A stretch of 64,000 bases of DNA from Treponema sp. J25 (lineage in GTDB: Bacteria > Spirochaetota > Spirochaetia > Treponematales > Breznakiellaceae), in NCBI RefSeq assembly GCF_004343725.1, contig NZ_PTQW01000018.1:1-64000 (forward strand), given 5' to 3'. Below are positions 36,267-45,300 of this stretch, piece after piece. The position numbers and the translations under genes were made by a program. How positions within the stretch are numbered: the stretch's first letter is position 1; each line of letters begins with the position of its first letter. Below the pieces are notes generated by a model, which worked only from the letters and a program-made list of their open reading frames with translations, was not told the DNA's origin and made no database searches.

Positions 36267-37178
36267 ATGATTCATCTGAAGGACATACGGGAAGGGACCA
36301 AAATTTTTAAGGCTTTAGGATCCGCTGTTCGACTGGAGATTCTCTCTCTTCTTTCAGAATACCAGTATCTTAATATGAATGACCTGGCAGAATTGCTTAA
36401 AATCTCTAAAGGAGCGCTAACCAGCCACATCCGAATGTTACAGGAAGCGAATCTCATCGATGTAACCACCGCTATGGGGAAAAAAGGGATCCAAAAGATT
36501 TGCAGCCTTCCGCATGAATCATTAGTAGTGGACTTAAGTAACGACACCATCCCTGAATCGATGTATGAAATAGAACTAGACGTGGGGCTTTTTTTCGATT
36601 TCAAAATCAATCCTATCTGCGGGATTGCTACTATAGAGCATCTTATTGGAAGTTATGATGATCCCCGTTTCTTTGCTCATCCAGATCGGATTAATGCAGG
36701 GATATTGTGGTTTGCATCGGGTTATGTGGAATATCGAATTCCTAATTTCCTCAAATCTAATCAGAAACCAGAAGAACTTATTTTGAGTTTTGAAATAAAA
36801 GCAGAGGCCCCCAAGGGAAGCGACCGGGCTTCGGATATTCTTTTTTCAATTAATGACATTCCTTTAGGAACGTGGTCTAACCCCGTAGAACCGGTTACTC
36901 AAAAAGGGTTGCTCACCCCTACATGGTGGGAACCGACCTGGAGCCAATGTGGATTTATGAAAATCCTTTCCATCCGAGAAAATGGGACATTTATGGATGG
37001 GCTTCAACTTTCTAAGACCACTATTCATGATCTTGGGATTACCTCTACAAGCGACATCTGTTTCCGCATCAGTGTTCCCAACAATTCTGAAACCACCGGC
37101 GGACTTACTCTTTTTGGGAAAGGTTTCGGGAACTACAATCAGGGGATCAAGGCCAAGTTAAAATGGCACCCCCTCTAA
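36267..37178 (+). CDS. ArsR-type HTH regulator with C-terminal putative sensor domain (second copy)
   Basis: Protein of 303 residues, paralogous to the regulator at 27900-28817 along its whole length. The winged helix is nearly the same (AVRLEILSLLSEYQYLNMND; ISKGALTSHIRMLQEANLI), so both may read the same operator. The C-terminal domain keeps DDPRFFAHPDRINAGILWFA and EYRIPNFLK but differs more, especially around residues 175-240. It is divergent from the LamG-porin-GH43 operon and is followed 48 bp later by a GH43 and then GH51. It probably senses a different arabinan-derived ligand; this is inference. Confidence 0.75.
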   Translation: MIHLKDIREGTKIFKALGSAVRLEILSLLSEYQYLNMNDLAELLKISKGALTSHIRMLQEANLIDVTTAMGKKGIQKICSLPHESLVVDLSNDTIPESMYEIELDVGLFFDFKINPICGIATIEHLIGSYDDPRFFAHPDRINAGILWFASGYVEYRIPNFLKSNQKPEELILSFEIKAEAPKGSDRASDILFSINDIPLGTWSNPVEPVTQKGLLTPTWWEPTWSQCGFMKILSIRENGTFMDGLQLSKTTIHDLGITSTSDICFRISVPNNSETTGGLTLFGKGFGNYNQGIKAKLKWHPL

Positions 37179-37226
37179 TTTCGCAAGCAAACTCCCCCAC
37201 AGATTTTTATTCAGGAGGATATTTTT

Positions 37227-38765
37227 ATGAAACACCAGCGGGAATGTCGAAAAATATCGACTATTACAATACTTAGTTTAGCAGGAGCGGTAAGCATGTT
37301 TTCAGCCTGTGCAGAACTACCCCATCGGATAGACCCGGTTACTCTTAAAAAATCTTCTTTACGTACTGGTGTCTCTGTACACGATCCTTCTATCGTAGCG
37401 GCAGATGGGAATTATTACGTTTTCGGCTCTCATATGGCCTCGGCCGTATCCAAGGATCTTATCAGTTGGCAGCCCTTACACTCGGGAGTTACAAAGTACA
37501 ACAAACTATTCGACAATCTTTTTGATCCAGATTTAAGGGCTTTTAAATATGTAGGACGTAATAGTGAAGGGTCCTATTCGGTATGGGCCCCCGATGTTAT
37601 TTACAATCCCGTGATGGGCAAATGGATGATGTATTTCTGCACCACATCGACCTATATCAAATCTAATCTTTGCTTTGCCACCGCCGACTCTGTAGAAGGG
37701 CCCTATCACTTTCAGGATATTATTCTGTATTCCGGTTTTACACGAACAACCATTAAGGAAACCAATGTGGAAGCGGTTGTAGGCCCAGAAAACACAACTC
37801 GATATTTTCATTTTAATAATTACAAAAATACTCTCTGGCCCAACGCTATCGATCCGGCCCTGTTTTACGATGCAGAAGGACGCCTATGGATGACCTATGG
37901 ATCATGGTCGGGGGGTATTTTCATCTTGGAAATTGATCAAAAAACAGGGTACCCCATTCATCCTAAAGCCAATCCAGCAAAAGGCATTGACCCCTACTTT
38001 GGACGGCATTTAGCAGGAGGGTTACACAACTCAGTTGAAGGCCCTTATATCATCTATGACAAAACAAGTGGTTACTACTACCTTTTTGTATCTTATGGGA
38101 GCCTCCAGAGTAACGGGGGATACCAGATCCGACTGTTCCGATCTAAAAATCCTGATGGACCGTACACTGATAAAAAAGGAGAAACCCTCGATCAAGGGAA
38201 AGCAAACCATACTCCTTACGGAATAAAGCTGATGGGAAACTACAAATTCCCCACCTTTTTACAGGCCTACATGGCACCGGGACACAATTCAGCTTTAATA
38301 AATGAAACTGGTGACATTTTCTTAGTTCATCATACCCGTTTCGATGGAGGAAACGAATATCATGAAATCCGGGTTCGTCGCATGTTCCGTACCAGCGACG
38401 GGTGGGTTGTAGCAGCCCCCTTTGCGTACAACGGGACAGAAAAACTCGCCACTGGCCATACCATAGATGAGGTTTCAGGCTTTTACTATTTTGTCAACCA
38501 TGGAACAACCATTAGCTCGGTAATCGAAGAGGGAAAAGAATATTTCCTACAGACAAACGGACGGGTCCGGGACAACACTGGTCGAGACATTGGTAGTTGG
38601 ACCTACAATCCAACCACCGCAGACATACAGTTAGCATTAACAAACGGCCACTTCGAAGGAGTTCTTATCCAGACCAACGACGAAGCAGGCAACCCAACCC
38701 TTTCACTTACCGCTATCTCTGAAAATAATGAAGCCCTTTGGGGCGTTCAGTATTTACAACCATAA
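37227..38765 (+). CDS. GH43 endo-alpha-1,5-L-arabinanase lipoprotein
   Basis: Lipoprotein of 512 residues (GGAGG upstream; lipobox FSAC). Catalytic residues lie in SVHDPSIV, AIDPALFYD and SVEGPYIIYD. The PGHNSALINETGDIFLVHHTRFDGG stretch is typical of endo-arabinanases. A C-terminal beta module (about 400-512) resembles that of the enzyme at 31103-32776, so the locus has two secreted two-domain arabinanases. It lies between the second ArsR-type regulator and GH51 in one plus-strand operon. Confidence 0.88.
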   Translation: MKHQRECRKISTITILSLAGAVSMFSACAELPHRIDPVTLKKSSLRTGVSVHDPSIVAADGNYYVFGSHMASAVSKDLISWQPLHSGVTKYNKLFDNLFDPDLRAFKYVGRNSEGSYSVWAPDVIYNPVMGKWMMYFCTTSTYIKSNLCFATADSVEGPYHFQDIILYSGFTRTTIKETNVEAVVGPENTTRYFHFNNYKNTLWPNAIDPALFYDAEGRLWMTYGSWSGGIFILEIDQKTGYPIHPKANPAKGIDPYFGRHLAGGLHNSVEGPYIIYDKTSGYYYLFVSYGSLQSNGGYQIRLFRSKNPDGPYTDKKGETLDQGKANHTPYGIKLMGNYKFPTFLQAYMAPGHNSALINETGDIFLVHHTRFDGGNEYHEIRVRRMFRTSDGWVVAAPFAYNGTEKLATGHTIDEVSGFYYFVNHGTTISSVIEEGKEYFLQTNGRVRDNTGRDIGSWTYNPTTADIQLALTNGHFEGVLIQTNDEAGNPTLSLTAISENNEALWGVQYLQP

Positions 38766-38789
38766 AGCGCAGCAAAGAGGAGCATACGA

Positions 38790-40310
38790 ATGAAACACAC
38801 AGCAATCATCAATTTAGATGCACCGGGCCCCACTATAAACAAACACATCTATGGGCATTTTGCAGAGCATTTAGGCCGTTGCATTTACGGAGGTTTCTAC
38901 GTCGGCGAAGATAGCCCTATTCCTAATAAAGATGGTATCCGGCTTGATGTGGTAGAGGCCTTCAAAAGGCTAAACATCCCCAATCTCCGCTGGCCAGGAG
39001 GTTGCTTTGCCGACGAATATCATTGGATGGACGGGATTGGTCCTAAAAACAAGCGGCCCACCATGATCAATACCCACTGGGGTGGTGTTACAGAAAACAA
39101 CCATTTTGGAACCCACGAGTTTATGGAACTCTGCGAACTTTTGGGAGCAGAACCATACATTACCGGAAATGTGGGTTCTGGTACGGTTCATGAAATGAGT
39201 CAGTGGGTAGAATATCTTAATTTTGATGGCCAGAGCCCCATGACCGAACTACGAAAACAAAATGGTCGGGACAAACCCTGGAATGTCCGTTTTTGGGGAA
39301 TCGGGAACGAAAACTGGGGGTGTGGTGGTGGCATGACCCCTGAATATTACGCCGACAAGGCTCGAAATTATTCGGTATATTGTCGGAATTACGGGAATAA
39401 GCGGCTGTACAAAATTGCAGGGGGGCCTAATGTAGACGACTACCGATGGATGGAAACCCTCATGAAGAAGTTAGTATATTGCCCCTCAGGGCTTCCCGAA
39501 GATCGATTCGTCAATGGCATATCCCTTCACTACTATACTTTTGCAGGAAGCTGGGAACAGAAAGGGAAAGCCTTAGAAGCAGACAGCGACAAATGGCTTA
39601 TATTAATGAAAAATGCCTGGCGCATGGATGAGCTCATTACCCGTCATAGCGCTATTATGGATCAATACGATCCTCGCCGAAAAATAGGTCTTGTGGTAGA
39701 TGAGTGGGGCACCTGGCACCAGGTAGAAGAGGGTACCAATCCAGGTTTTCTTTATCAACAAAACACTATTCGGGATGCCCTTTCCGCAAGTCTTCATTTA
39801 GACATCTTCCATCACCATGCCAATCGGGTGGTGATGGCAAACCTAGCGCAGGCGGTCAACGTACTCCAGGCTCCCATCCTTACCGAGGGAGAAAAAATGG
39901 TGCTTACCCCTACGTATCATGTTCTTGAAATGAAAAAGGATCATATGGATGGTACTGCCCTCCCTATCATTTTGAACCCCGAAAATCCTGTGCTAGAATA
40001 CAACAATACAACCTTCCCAGCCCTTTCAATTTCTGCATCTCGAAAAAATGGAAGATTCTTGCTTTCCCTCACCAATATAGATCCCGAGAAATCATACCCC
40101 ATAAGCGTCGATCTGCGGGGTGGAGAGGTACAAAAAATGACTGGCAGAATTCTCACAAGCACAAAGCTTAACGGCCACAATAGTTTTGAAAATCCACACG
40201 AAGTAGAACCTCAAAATTTTACCGATTTCTCCATTAAAGGCGGTACGCTTCACTGCACTATTCCGGCTCATTCATTTATTACTTTTTCTTTTACAAGCAC
40301 GGTAAACTAA
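38790..40310 (+). CDS. abfA: GH51 alpha-L-arabinofuranosidase, cytoplasmic
   Basis: Enzyme of 506 residues with no signal peptide. The (beta/alpha)8 barrel has acid/base E174 in [12 protein letters not shown] and nucleophile E305 in VVDEWGTW, plus the N-terminal [16 protein letters not shown] motif; a beta-sandwich domain closes the protein. Length and spacing agree with bacterial AbfA enzymes. It removes terminal arabinofuranose from imported oligosaccharides. It is 24 bp after the secreted arabinanase and ends at a strong bidirectional terminator. Confidence 0.95.
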   Translation: MKHTAIINLDAPGPTINKHIYGHFAEHLGRCIYGGFYVGEDSPIPNKDGIRLDVVEAFKRLNIPNLRWPGGCFADEYHWMDGIGPKNKRPTMINTHWGGVTENNHFGTHEFMELCELLGAEPYITGNVGSGTVHEMSQWVEYLNFDGQSPMTELRKQNGRDKPWNVRFWGIGNENWGCGGGMTPEYYADKARNYSVYCRNYGNKRLYKIAGGPNVDDYRWMETLMKKLVYCPSGLPEDRFVNGISLHYYTFAGSWEQKGKALEADSDKWLILMKNAWRMDELITRHSAIMDQYDPRRKIGLVVDEWGTWHQVEEGTNPGFLYQQNTIRDALSASLHLDIFHHHANRVVMANLAQAVNVLQAPILTEGEKMVLTPTYHVLEMKKDHMDGTALPIILNPENPVLEYNNTTFPALSISASRKNGRFLLSLTNIDPEKSYPISVDLRGGEVQKMTGRILTSTKLNGHNSFENPHEVEPQNFTDFSIKGGTLHCTIPAHSFITFSFTSTVN

Positions 40311-40317
40311 AAAAATA

Positions 40318-40351
40318 GGGCTACGCCAGGCATTTCCTGGCGTAGCCCTTT
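40318..40351. terminator. bidirectional terminator between GH51 and GH127
   Basis: Perfect 13-bp stem GGGCTACGCCAGG / CCTGGCGTAGCCC with a 5-nt loop. It has TTT on the plus side and a run of seven T on the minus side, so it can end both convergent genes. Confidence 0.9.
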
Positions 40352-40450
40352 AACATCGCCCAGACCTCAGAATTTTAAAATTTTGAAGTTCATCTCCGAA
40401 ACATCAAGGTGGCTTGGTCATAGTTCGATGTTTCCTCTCGTACAGCCTTC

Positions 40451-42847
40451 CTATGGTGCTTCCGTAAGCACCCGAAGCTCCAAAATACCACCGGCATAAC
40501 TCGTACCACCGGTGGTGGCGAAACGAAGCTCCGCAAAGACAAAGCCATTTTCATCAGCAGGGAGATTTTTAAGAATCTCAGGATCAATCCGATACTTCAC
40601 ATCCACCGGTCCATCGACCCCTTGAGGGTATAATTCTTCGGTGGCTATCACCGTCCCATTGACCGAAATAGTAAATTTCCGTTTAAAAGCTCCTACGGGG
40701 CCATCCAGACCATAGTACGCCACTAAGAGTGTATTAGCCCTATCTTTTTTGAATTTCATGCGATACGAGAAGTAGGATCCTAAGCCGCGGGCATCACGCC
40801 AGGTCATATCTACTGAAGGAAGATATCCCGAATAGGATTGCTTGCTCTTAAGATCGTGTTCAATTTCCGATTGCTGTTGTCCCGGGTACACCTTGTCGAT
40901 GGTCTGGGGACCATAGATGTCTTCTCGACTGGGGGCTTTATACTCCTGAGAATCAAAGTAAATGGTATATCGCTCATGATGCAGGGCAAAATAGGGAATC
41001 AAAATGAAGCGCTGCCCCTCTGAAAAAGCGCCAGGGAGAGATTCAAATTCAAGACGGGTAGGATCTTTTATTTTTATCCACTGGGATGAATTCTGAGGGT
41101 CCCCTAAGAAGGCCCCTATTTTCGTAGGATCTGGATGATACATCAATGAAAGATGATCCGCCACTACATCGGTGGAAGGGAAATTCTCCTTGCCAAGCCG
41201 GGCCGCCAATACCAGAGGGCCATACATAAAAGCAATTCGCCGTTCCCTATCCCGGGTTACATAGACATGCAGACCCATATTCCATTCAAGCTGAATTGAA
41301 GACCCAGAAGGAAAAGGCCCCGGAATGGTTATGTATCCGTACTCTTCGGTAGTGTAAACTTTGTCGTTATACGAAACTTTAAAAGACTCCCTAGCCCAGG
41401 CAGGGCGGCGAATACGAATCTGAGAAATTCCCTGGGAAGAAGAGGTTCCCCCGGAGGAACTAATTTCAATGTGAGCTTTCGTTTCATACGGGAAATTGGT
41501 AATTAATTGAAAAACACTTCCTTCGTTTTCATATCGAGAAGGAATAAATAGATTTACATACAGGGTATTTCCTTCTCGCACCCAGATAAAACGATTATAG
41601 CGAGCAGGATTTTCCATTCCTGTGCCGGTACAACACCAGAAAGAATTATCTTCTGTACCATATACTTTAAAGTGCCCCGGATCGGTGGACATAAAGTAAC
41701 ATTTTGCCCCCGTTTCAGGTTCCTGTGAAGCCAGAATATGATTATACAAGGCCCGCTCATAAAAATCGGCATAATACGAACTGGGGTTCCATCGAAACAG
41801 GTGTTCTGCCAACTTGAGCATATTGTAGGTATTACAGGTTTCGCAGGTATCCCGGGCAAGGCGTTCTTGATCTAGGGGCCCAAAGTGTTCACGTACCGAA
41901 TTTCCACCAATCACATAGGAACGATGGTCCACCACATTTTTAAAAAAGAACTCCGCAGCCCGACGATATTCTTCTTTTCCTGTAAGTTCATATAAGCGAG
42001 CCAAACCGATTACTTTGGGGATCTGGGTATTTGCATGGAGGCCCTGGAGCACATCAATCTCTTTCATAAGGGGATCCATAATACGATGATGGATAAATCG
42101 TTCCGCCATAGTAAGATATTTCTTCTCTCCCGTGAGGGCATACAATTCGGCAAAAACCTCACACATGCCCCCATGCTCACATTCGAGCATCCTTTGGAAT
42201 TGCTGTTCGGTCATAGCGGAAGTTCTGTTGATTGCCCAGTCGGCCATCCGACGCACGATGGATAAGGCAAGGGGATTTCCCGTAGCCACGTACACATCTA
42301 TGAGTCCCGCATATATCTTATGAATTGAATACCAGGGGACCCAATAGCCAGCGAGACTAAAGGCTTCTACCGAAAAAGTTCCTGTAGCGGCTATATCAAA
42401 GGGACGGCTTTCCACCCCTCCAAGATAGCCATCGGATCGTTGCAGACGGGCAAGTTCTTGAAGTACATAGCGAATCCGTTCTTCAATACGGGAGTCCCCT
42501 GTGACCTGCCAGAAAGCAGCCAGGGCAGACAAATAATGACCTAAAGAATGACCCGCAATCTGGCGACTTTCCCAACCACCGTAGCGGGCGGCCTTCGCTT
42601 CTGAGCCACGACCAAGGGCCTCAGACACTGGCGCCAAGAGTCGATCCGGTTCGAGACGAAGCACGTATTCAAGGCCCACCCTTTGAGATTGACCAAACAG
42701 AGAATTTTCTTGAAGCCGTACGATAGCCATCATTTTTCCCATGTCAGAAGGATTCATAGAAGCTCCCTTTTCCAAACTCTTACAGGATAACGATATAAAT
42801 ATGAGCAAAAGAATAAGAATACATCCTAAATACCGAAGTCCCTGCAT
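40451..42847 (-). CDS. GH127 beta-L-arabinofuranosidase lipoprotein
   Basis: Lipoprotein of 798 residues starting at ATG 42847 behind GGGGGAG; lipobox SLSC. The alpha/alpha barrel shows the GH127 zinc/cysteine site: E336 and C338 in DTCETCNTYNM and C405/C406 in FWCCTGTG, matching the E-x-C and CC pattern in which cysteine is the nucleophile. A C-terminal beta domain (about 660-798) follows. It removes beta-linked L-arabinofuranose, a linkage of plant hydroxyproline-rich glycoproteins and some arabinan decorations. It has its own promoter. Confidence 0.9.
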   Translation of the reverse strand: MQGLRYLGCILILLLIFISLSCKSLEKGASMNPSDMGKMMAIVRLQENSLFGQSQRVGLEYVLRLEPDRLLAPVSEALGRGSEAKAARYGGWESRQIAGHSLGHYLSALAAFWQVTGDSRIEERIRYVLQELARLQRSDGYLGGVESRPFDIAATGTFSVEAFSLAGYWVPWYSIHKIYAGLIDVYVATGNPLALSIVRRMADWAINRTSAMTEQQFQRMLECEHGGMCEVFAELYALTGEKKYLTMAERFIHHRIMDPLMKEIDVLQGLHANTQIPKVIGLARLYELTGKEEYRRAAEFFFKNVVDHRSYVIGGNSVREHFGPLDQERLARDTCETCNTYNMLKLAEHLFRWNPSSYYADFYERALYNHILASQEPETGAKCYFMSTDPGHFKVYGTEDNSFWCCTGTGMENPARYNRFIWVREGNTLYVNLFIPSRYENEGSVFQLITNFPYETKAHIEISSSGGTSSSQGISQIRIRRPAWARESFKVSYNDKVYTTEEYGYITIPGPFPSGSSIQLEWNMGLHVYVTRDRERRIAFMYGPLVLAARLGKENFPSTDVVADHLSLMYHPDPTKIGAFLGDPQNSSQWIKIKDPTRLEFESLPGAFSEGQRFILIPYFALHHERYTIYFDSQEYKAPSREDIYGPQTIDKVYPGQQQSEIEHDLKSKQSYSGYLPSVDMTWRDARGLGSYFSYRMKFKKDRANTLLVAYYGLDGPVGAFKRKFTISVNGTVIATEELYPQGVDGPVDVKYRIDPEILKNLPADENGFVFAELRFATTGGTSYAGGILELRVLTEAP

Positions 42848-42899
42848 AAAAAACTCCCCCTTTTTACCCAGAAAGCTCATACTAGGCTTTTTTAGGGAT

Positions 42900-42962
42900 A
42901 TTCTAAGGGGGAACTCTATTTTTTGTCAACAAAAACAATTACTATTTTAAACTAATCTAAAC
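42900..42962 (-). promoter_or_regulatory. GH127 promoter with paired T(C/T)TAAAC elements
   Basis: Minus-strand TTGACA (42929-42924), 18-bp spacer, TAGAAT (42905-42900). TTTAAAC (42946-42952) and TCTAAAC (42956-42962) lie 10 bp apart. Their gaps to the -35 box are 16 and 26 bp, one and two helical turns beyond the 6-bp gap at the two other arabinan promoters. Confidence 0.65.
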
Positions 42963-42980
42963 AAATCCCAAGCCTTTATC

Positions 42981-45023
42981 TCACTCCACCCCCCAGCCCA
43001 CCGGGAAGAGGGGTTTTTCGTTCCCTTGAATAAGGGTATCCAGGGGAAGCTGCTCCACCGAACGGGGCCAGGCACAGGGAAGTCGGCCAGTACTGGGAAC
43101 ATGTCCAAGAAGGATATCTACCACACCGGCTCCCTCGGTACCGGGAAGCCAAGCCGCAAGGATGGCATCGCAGGATAGGGACTCCTCATCCAAAACAAGA
43201 GGACGACCACTTATAATCACCAGGATAACCTGCTTAAAGCGAGTCCGGGCTTCCCGGAGGGCTTCTTGCTCCCGGGGAGGAAGTTCGGGTCGTGCCGTAT
43301 CACCCTTTCCTTCTGCATAGGGAAATTCGCCGGCCACCACGATACAAAGTTCACCCCTGTCCGATGCAGTCTTTGCGCCACTTTGAGGGGCATTCTTCGC
43401 TCCTGATCCTGAACCGGCGCCACTTCCCGGGGTTTCCTCAAAGTCAGCCCGCGGGTCATAGATGATTTCTACCCCAGGAAGAGCTTCTCGCAGGGCTCCT
43501 AGGATGGTAGTGCCGGCGGTGATGTTTCCGGGTTTACCCTGCCAGTCGATGGTCCAGCCGCCACATTGGATACCGATATCGTCGGCGGCCCAGCCGGCCA
43601 CGAAAAGGCGGCGGGGACCGGTACCGGCTCCTGCTACCCCTCCCTTCTCTGCCCCGCCGGCCTTTTCGGCCCTGGCCCCGGTGGTCCCCGAGCCAGACCC
43701 ACCTAACGGCAGAATCCCATTGTTTTTAAGGATCACCACACTTTTTGCCACCGCCTCCCGGGCCAGGGCCCGGTGGTCCGCAGAGCGGACCACCGAAGCC
43801 GGCTGGGCCGCAAGCACGGCCTCAAGGGGCGCATCAAACAAACCCATCTCAAACTTTACCCGCAAAATCCGGCGAACCGCATCATCAATCCGGCTGAGGG
43901 GAACCTTCCTCTTTTGTACTAATTGCTCCAGGGTGTCGATAAAACGGGGAGCATCGTAGGGGACCATCACCATATCGATCCCCGCATTTATTCCCTGTTC
44001 CACCGCCCGGGAATAATCCGGATCAATCTGATCAATACCGCCCCAATCGGACACCACAAAACCCGTAAATCCCCAGCTCTTTTTAAGGACATCGGTAATC
44101 AATTCCCGATGGGCGTGCATCTTGATGCCATTCAAACTGGAAAAGGATACCATGATGGTCCGTACCCCCGCTTCAACCGCCGCCTTATAGGGGGGAAACA
44201 GCACTTCCTCAAGATACGTCCTATCCGCCACCGTATCTCCCTGATCAATCTTATAGGTATCGGTTTTTGAAGTTCCCCAGCGGGTGCCGCCATCACCAAT
44301 GAAGTGCTTTGCCGTTGTTACCGGCCGCACCGGCAGTAAGGCCGCCGCATCTTTAAAGCCTTCGATGTAAGCCCTTCCGAGGCGGGCTACCAGGGCGCTC
44401 GATTCTCCATAGGATTCATAAAAACGGCCCCAGCGGGGGTCCCGGCCAACCGCAATACAGGGGGCAAAATTCCAATACACGCCGGTGGCAGCCATTTCCA
44501 GGGCGGTGGCCTTTCCGATACGGCGCACCAGGTCCGCATCTCCCGTAGCACCCAGCCCGATGTTATGGGGAAAAATCGTAGCGTTTTGTAGGTTATTGTG
44601 CCCATGAACCGCATCGACTCCGTAGATGATCGGGATCTGGAGGCGGGTTGCGAGGGCCTCTTCCTGATACCGGCGGATCATGTCCTGCCAGCCCTGCACC
44701 GTGTTAGGTCGAGGGGCTCCGCCTCCACCACTTAACACACTACCCAGAAAATAACGACTGATATCCCCGGGCCGCAGGCTTCCCCGTTCAATCTGGGTCA
44801 TCTGACCAATTTTTTCCTGGAGGGTCATGCGAGAAAGGAGATCCTCCACCCGTTTTTCAACAGGAAGTCCCGCATCCTTATAGGGAGCGTTCTGAGGAAC
44901 CTTACCTTCCGCTGCGTTTTGAGTACGACACCCTATGACTCCTCCTGCGAGCAAAGAAAAGAACAAAGCCCCACCAACAAATCTCAGGATGTTTTTACCA
45001 AGAGAGGGTCGGTTTTCTTTCAT
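42981..45023 (-). CDS. GH3 beta-glucosidase/exo-beta-glucanase lipoprotein
   Basis: Lipoprotein of 680 residues starting at ATG 45023 behind AAAGGAGG; the longer frame from 45089 would read through the operator. Lipobox VIGC. The N-terminal barrel contains the nucleophile D326 in FVVSDWGG and motifs IPIIYGVDAVHGHNN and AKHFIGDGGT; a C-terminal alpha/beta sandwich follows. Two Gly/Ala/Ser-rich inserts (about residues 453-490 and 560-585) interrupt the C-terminal domain and are unusual. The shared operator with the phosphorylase suggests hydrolysis of beta-1,3- or beta-1,4-gluco-oligosaccharides at the cell surface. Confidence 0.9.
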   Translation of the reverse strand: MKENRPSLGKNILRFVGGALFFSLLAGGVIGCRTQNAAEGKVPQNAPYKDAGLPVEKRVEDLLSRMTLQEKIGQMTQIERGSLRPGDISRYFLGSVLSGGGGAPRPNTVQGWQDMIRRYQEEALATRLQIPIIYGVDAVHGHNNLQNATIFPHNIGLGATGDADLVRRIGKATALEMAATGVYWNFAPCIAVGRDPRWGRFYESYGESSALVARLGRAYIEGFKDAAALLPVRPVTTAKHFIGDGGTRWGTSKTDTYKIDQGDTVADRTYLEEVLFPPYKAAVEAGVRTIMVSFSSLNGIKMHAHRELITDVLKKSWGFTGFVVSDWGGIDQIDPDYSRAVEQGINAGIDMVMVPYDAPRFIDTLEQLVQKRKVPLSRIDDAVRRILRVKFEMGLFDAPLEAVLAAQPASVVRSADHRALAREAVAKSVVILKNNGILPLGGSGSGTTGARAEKAGGAEKGGVAGAGTGPRRLFVAGWAADDIGIQCGGWTIDWQGKPGNITAGTTILGALREALPGVEIIYDPRADFEETPGSGAGSGSGAKNAPQSGAKTASDRGELCIVVAGEFPYAEGKGDTARPELPPREQEALREARTRFKQVILVIISGRPLVLDEESLSCDAILAAWLPGTEGAGVVDILLGHVPSTGRLPCAWPRSVEQLPLDTLIQGNEKPLFPVGWGVE

Positions 45024-45057
45024 AAGAAACCTCCTTTTCATCGCATAAAGCACCGTC

Positions 45058-45086
45058 AGTATACTATCGAAATCGATTTCGCTCAA
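45058..45086 (-). promoter_or_regulatory. GH3 promoter with embedded LacI-type operator
   Basis: Minus-strand TTGAGC (45086-45081), 17-bp spacer, TATACT (45063-45058). The perfect 14-bp palindrome CGAAATCGATTTCG (45068-45081) fills the spacer, a classical repressor position. A near copy is at 11561-11574. Confidence 0.75.
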
Positions 45087-45300
45087 CAAAAGAAGGGTCC
45101 CTCCAGAAAATCTTCCTCCTTTTCTGAAAAAAAAGCGGCCCTTATCATTTCATCTTACCTTTTACAAACAAAAATGATAAAAAATAATTAGAAAAAAGGT
45201 CCCCAGAAAGGGGAAGTGTCTTCCTTGTTATAAAGCTGAAGCCTGGATGGAAGAAGGCAACCCACGGAGCGTCACCGGGTTGCAAAAAAGGAGGTTAACC

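Noticed and set aside
45247-45300. Longer N-terminus for the beta-barrel protein
   Set aside because: The 18 extra residues precede a normal signal peptide, and AGGAGG sits directly before ATG 45301.
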